DNA of 64,000 nt. Origin: SOJA01 sp964598485. Its GTDB lineage: Archaea; Thermoproteota; Bathyarchaeia; Bathyarchaeales; Bathycorpusculaceae. Location: the NCBI GenBank assembly GCA_964598485.1, contig CAZRCD010000004.1:62001-126000 (forward strand), in the 5' to 3' direction. The translations under genes and the position numbers were made by a program. The notes beneath the pieces are model-generated. The model was not told the DNA's origin. It saw only the letters and a program-made list of their open reading frames with translations, and ran no database searches. This document shows positions 61,764 to 64,000 of this stretch, one piece after another; position 1 is the first letter of the stretch, and each line of letters begins with the position of its first letter.

Positions 61764-61919
61764 ATGAAGATGATTACTCTCTACTTGCCTGAACCCTATA
61801 TTGAAGCGTTGAATCAGCTTGTGAATGAGAAGTTTTATCCGAATAGGGCTGAAGCGATTCGTGTTGCTATCCGTGATTTGATAAGTGATGAGGTTTGGCG
61901 GAGGAAGACTGTTGGCTAA
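61764..61919 (+). CDS. Ribbon-helix-helix regulator upstream of ftsZ
   Basis: 51 aa: KMITLYLPEPYIEALNQLVN, then EKFYPNRAEAIRVAIRDLIS. Strand-helix-helix of the CopG/NikR type. Strong GGAGGG before ATG 61764. Its stop overlaps the ftsZ start, a gene pair conserved in many archaea, so it may control ftsZ. Confidence 0.88.
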   Translation: MKMITLYLPEPYIEALNQLVNEKFYPNRAEAIRVAIRDLISDEVWRRKTVG

Positions 61920-63030
61920 AATGAGTCCGGCAGAGCACGCGCTTAAGTATGCTTGGCATGACTCTGTAAGTGAGGGAATCCGTCCTCTAGGCTATTGTCG
62001 CATACTTGTAGTCGGTGTGGGAGGAGCAGGCAACAATGCAGTGACAAGGCTGATGGAGAAAGGCATGGATGGCGCGGAGTGTATAGCTGTGAACACGGAT
62101 GCGCTTCATTTGAATGCTTCGAGGGCTGACGAAAAAATTTTGATAGGTGAAAAGTTGACAAGGGGTCTTGGAGTTGGTGGGAATCCGAGGCTTGGGAGGG
62201 CAGCGGTTGAAGAGACAAGGAAGAGAATTGAAGATTTGCTTGTTGATGTGGACATAGTGTTCATAACGGCTGGTTTGGGTGGTGGGACAGGAACTGGAGC
62301 TGCTCCGGTCGTAGCGGAGATTGCTAGGCGGAAGGGAGCGATAACGGTTGGAGTTGTGACTACGCCTTTCCGGATTGAGAAGGGGCGAATTGAGTATGCT
62401 GCTCGTGCTTTAACTGAGATGCGGAGGCATTGTGACACTGTGGTTGTGATAGACAACAATAAGCTTATGCAACTTGTGCCTCAGCTGCCTATAAATGAGG
62501 CTTTCAGGGTTGCAGATCAGGTTTTGGCGAACATGATTAAGGGTATTGTTGAAACGGTTTCAGCTCCAAGTCTAATTAACCTTGACTTCGCTGATTTCAA
62601 GACAATTATCAGACGGAGTGGAGTGGCTGTTGTTGGAGTGGGAGAGTCGGATGCGCCGAATCGGGCAGAAGAAGCTGTGAAAAACGCTTTGAAAAGTCCA
62701 CTTTTGGATGTGGATTATATGGGTGCAACAGGAGCATTGATCCATGTTTCAGGTGACAACCAAATGACCATTGAGGAGGCAAATCGTGTGGGAGAGATAA
62801 TAACAGAGATGATGGATGACGACGCCTTGGTTATTTGGGGTGCAAGGGTGAATCCAGAACTAGAGGGCATGTTGAAAGTTACGCTTGTGATGACTGGTGT
62901 GAAGTCACCGCATCTCTTAAGTGGATTCGGAACCATCGCACCGCAACTGTTCAACCTAGAACCTTATGCTGAACCGGAAAAGCCACTGGATATAAAGCTT
63001 AACCTATATCAAATGGAAAACTTCCAATAA
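61912..63030 (+). CDS. ftsZ: Cell division protein FtsZ
   Basis: Tubulin-like GTPase that forms the division ring. Nucleotide-binding VGVGGAGNNAVTRLMEKG, the tubulin signature GGGTGTG (123-129), VVTTPFRIEKGRIEYAARAL and INLDFADFKTIIRRSGVAVV (T7 loop region). 372 aa from TTG 61912, which has GGAGG seven bases upstream; ATG 61921 is the alternative. Lacks a long C-terminal tail, ending DIKLNLYQMENFQ. Only one ftsZ seen here; archaea often carry two. Confidence 0.95.
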   Translation: MAKMSPAEHALKYAWHDSVSEGIRPLGYCRILVVGVGGAGNNAVTRLMEKGMDGAECIAVNTDALHLNASRADEKILIGEKLTRGLGVGGNPRLGRAAVEETRKRIEDLLVDVDIVFITAGLGGGTGTGAAPVVAEIARRKGAITVGVVTTPFRIEKGRIEYAARALTEMRRHCDTVVVIDNNKLMQLVPQLPINEAFRVADQVLANMIKGIVETVSAPSLINLDFADFKTIIRRSGVAVVGVGESDAPNRAEEAVKNALKSPLLDVDYMGATGALIHVSGDNQMTIEEANRVGEIITEMMDDDALVIWGARVNPELEGMLKVTLVMTGVKSPHLLSGFGTIAPQLFNLEPYAEPEKPLDIKLNLYQMENFQ

Positions 63031-63038
63031 CCTTCTCT

Positions 63039-63683
63039 CTAGCCAAACTTTCTTTTAAGCAGCAGAAGTTCCTTTTTAAACCTCATTGTGAAAGGTATGG
63101 CTCTGCCATGGGGTGAGCATAAACCCTTTCTTATTGATTTTACAATTTCATCAACTCTAGATTCAGCATTCACAAGCGTGTAAGCGTAACCTATTTCCGG
63201 TCCATAATGAGCGTCGCTTCCAGCAACACGCACAATTCCAAGCCTTGAAGCAATTTCTTCACTATGCTTTACACTGTAATTAAAAGGAAACGCTGAAGAG
63301 TTTATCACTTCTATCGCATCAAACCGTGCACTTATGTGTCCTTTCAAGCTCTCCTTAAAAAACGTTACAGGATGACAAGCCACGGCTAAACCGCCAGCCT
63401 CATGTATTCTGCCTAAAGTCTCGTCAACACTCAGTTTAGGCGGAACCAACTCGTTAATGTTAAGCCCTATAATATGTCCATTTAAACTTGAAATTTCTAT
63501 TCCAGGAACTATCAAAAAGTCTGTTTCTTTAGCTATTTTCAATGCTCCGTCGATTCTGTCATGATCTGTTACGGCAACTCCGTCCAATCCACGTTTTTTG
63601 GCATAAAAGATTAGGTCTTTCGGCGTAATTAGAGCATCAGAAGAATAAGTAGTGTGGACGTGAAGGTCTATTTTAAGCATCAC
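63039..63683 (-). CDS. PHP-domain metal-dependent phosphoesterase
   Basis: 214 aa: IDLHVHTTYSSDALITPKDL (HxH), GVAVTDHDRIDGALKIAKET, the VPGIEISSLNGHIIGL strand, CHPVTFFKESL and RVAGSDAHYGPEIGYAYTLV. The full PHP set of metal ligands is present. Relatives include TrpH-type RNA/nucleotide phosphoesterases. It overlaps the 3' end of the MetRS remnant upstream by four bases. Confidence 0.9.
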   Translation of the reverse strand: MMLKIDLHVHTTYSSDALITPKDLIFYAKKRGLDGVAVTDHDRIDGALKIAKETDFLIVPGIEISSLNGHIIGLNINELVPPKLSVDETLGRIHEAGGLAVACHPVTFFKESLKGHISARFDAIEVINSSAFPFNYSVKHSEEIASRLGIVRVAGSDAHYGPEIGYAYTLVNAESRVDEIVKSIRKGLCSPHGRAIPFTMRFKKELLLLKRKFG

Positions 63684-64000
63684 ATTTTCACAGGCTCACT
63701 CGGGCTTATACAGTTTTTCTCTAGCATTCTCTGTCCTACTGCAATTGTTAAAGGAAAAACCCCATTTCCTAAATAGCTCAATGATTCCGCATGGTTCTTG
63801 TCAGTTAATTGCTCATGTGAAATACCCAGTCTGACAGCTTCAACTTCTATTGGTGTTCCATGCTCGTCTGAACCGCTTACTAGGACAATATCTTCGCCTT
63901 TCAATCGATAATATCTTGCCCTAACATCAGCTGACAAAACCTGCACTAACGTACCCAGATGGGGACCATATTTTACACATGGCCATCCACATGTAACTAA
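63680..64000 (-). pseudogene. metG: Methionyl-tRNA synthetase N-terminal remnant, frameshifted
   Basis: From the right edge the minus strand reads VTCGWPCVKYGPHLGTLVQV (HIGH-type motif PHLG), LSADVRARYYRLKGEDIVLV and SGSDEHGTPIEVEAVRLGIS, clear class I MetRS. After TDKNHA the frame changes to ESLSYLGNGV and soon stops. In the next frame the protein continues GIIELFRKWGFSFNNCSRTE, as expected of MetRS, but then also stops (KLYKPE). So at least two lesions truncate the gene to about 110 residues. A working metG must lie elsewhere, or the sequence has errors. Confidence 0.8.

Noticed and set aside
1..64000. CRISPR array, complete insertion sequence or rRNA genes
   Set aside because: No regularly spaced direct repeats, no intact transposase and no rRNA-like sequence were found.

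Overview
The window looks like an archaeal chromosome, most likely a member of the Bathyarchaeia or a close relative in the TACK group. The archaeal signature genes are aIF2-beta, aIF1A, RIO1 kinase, a KH-domain Dim2-like protein, ribosomal protein eL33 (L35Ae), Hjc resolvase, membrane-anchored LonB, FtsZ behind a ribbon-helix-helix gene, a DUF424 protein and a UPF0282 protein. A eukaryote-type DNA topoisomerase IB and a fused DapA-Fae protein narrow the placement. The lineage is inferred from gene content only; I found no 16S rRNA. Starts are ATG, GTG and TTG, and Shine-Dalgarno sequences (GGAGG/GAGGT) are common.

Layout. 1-3.0 kb: glycine decarboxylase subunit 1 (cut by the left edge), a nucleoside phosphorylase, corrinoid adenosyltransferase, aIF2-beta and DUF424. 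3.0-7.4 kb: gene-poor DNA with dispersed repeats, a methyltransferase, three tiny minus-strand genes (CxxC zinc protein, YHS protein, truncated Alba) and topoisomerase IB. 7.5-11 kb: aIF1A-RIO1-KH translation/ribosome cluster, then an ArsR-type regulator with three tandem operators in front of an Hsp20 gene. 11-15.4 kb: metallo-hydrolase, TudS-like protein, ChlI-ChlD-type chelatase fusion and tRNA-His. 16-20 kb: DUF3795 protein, an SPFH operon with a duplicated promoter, YjbQ, an eroded element bounded by a 20-bp inverted repeat, and an RHH gene. 20-31 kb: glutamine synthetase, LonB, Hjc, an ABC exporter pair, eL33, a nuclease-like protein, HemL and MobA. 31-36 kb: ParA-like ATPase with a winged-helix partner, small regulators, and a run of four membrane proteins. 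36-43 kb: an M24 protein lacking several metal ligands, GNAT, TrmI, the DapA-Fae fusion and a large unrecognised protein. 43-50 kb: a frameshifted beta-CASP gene, a kinase fusion, ADP-forming acyl-CoA synthetase alpha and an SAH/MTA-type deaminase. 50-54 kb: accessory DNA with two PadR regulators, shared palindromic operators, two integrase remnants, a NitrOD5-like protein and a two-HTH regulator. 54-64 kb: prenyl synthase, MFS transporter, radical SAM/SPASM protein plus a truncated copy of its 5' end, two-domain GNAT, MazG, tRNA methylthiotransferase, RHH-FtsZ, PHP protein and a broken methionyl-tRNA synthetase fragment at the right edge.

The core parts read as ordinary archaeal housekeeping. 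The most interesting items are the DapA-Fae fusion (a possible formaldehyde/pyruvate carbon link), a dispersed motif in five copies, shared promoter and operator words joining distant genes, two possible structured RNAs, and several broken genes (MetRS, beta-CASP, integrases, radical SAM). No CRISPR array or complete insertion sequence was seen.
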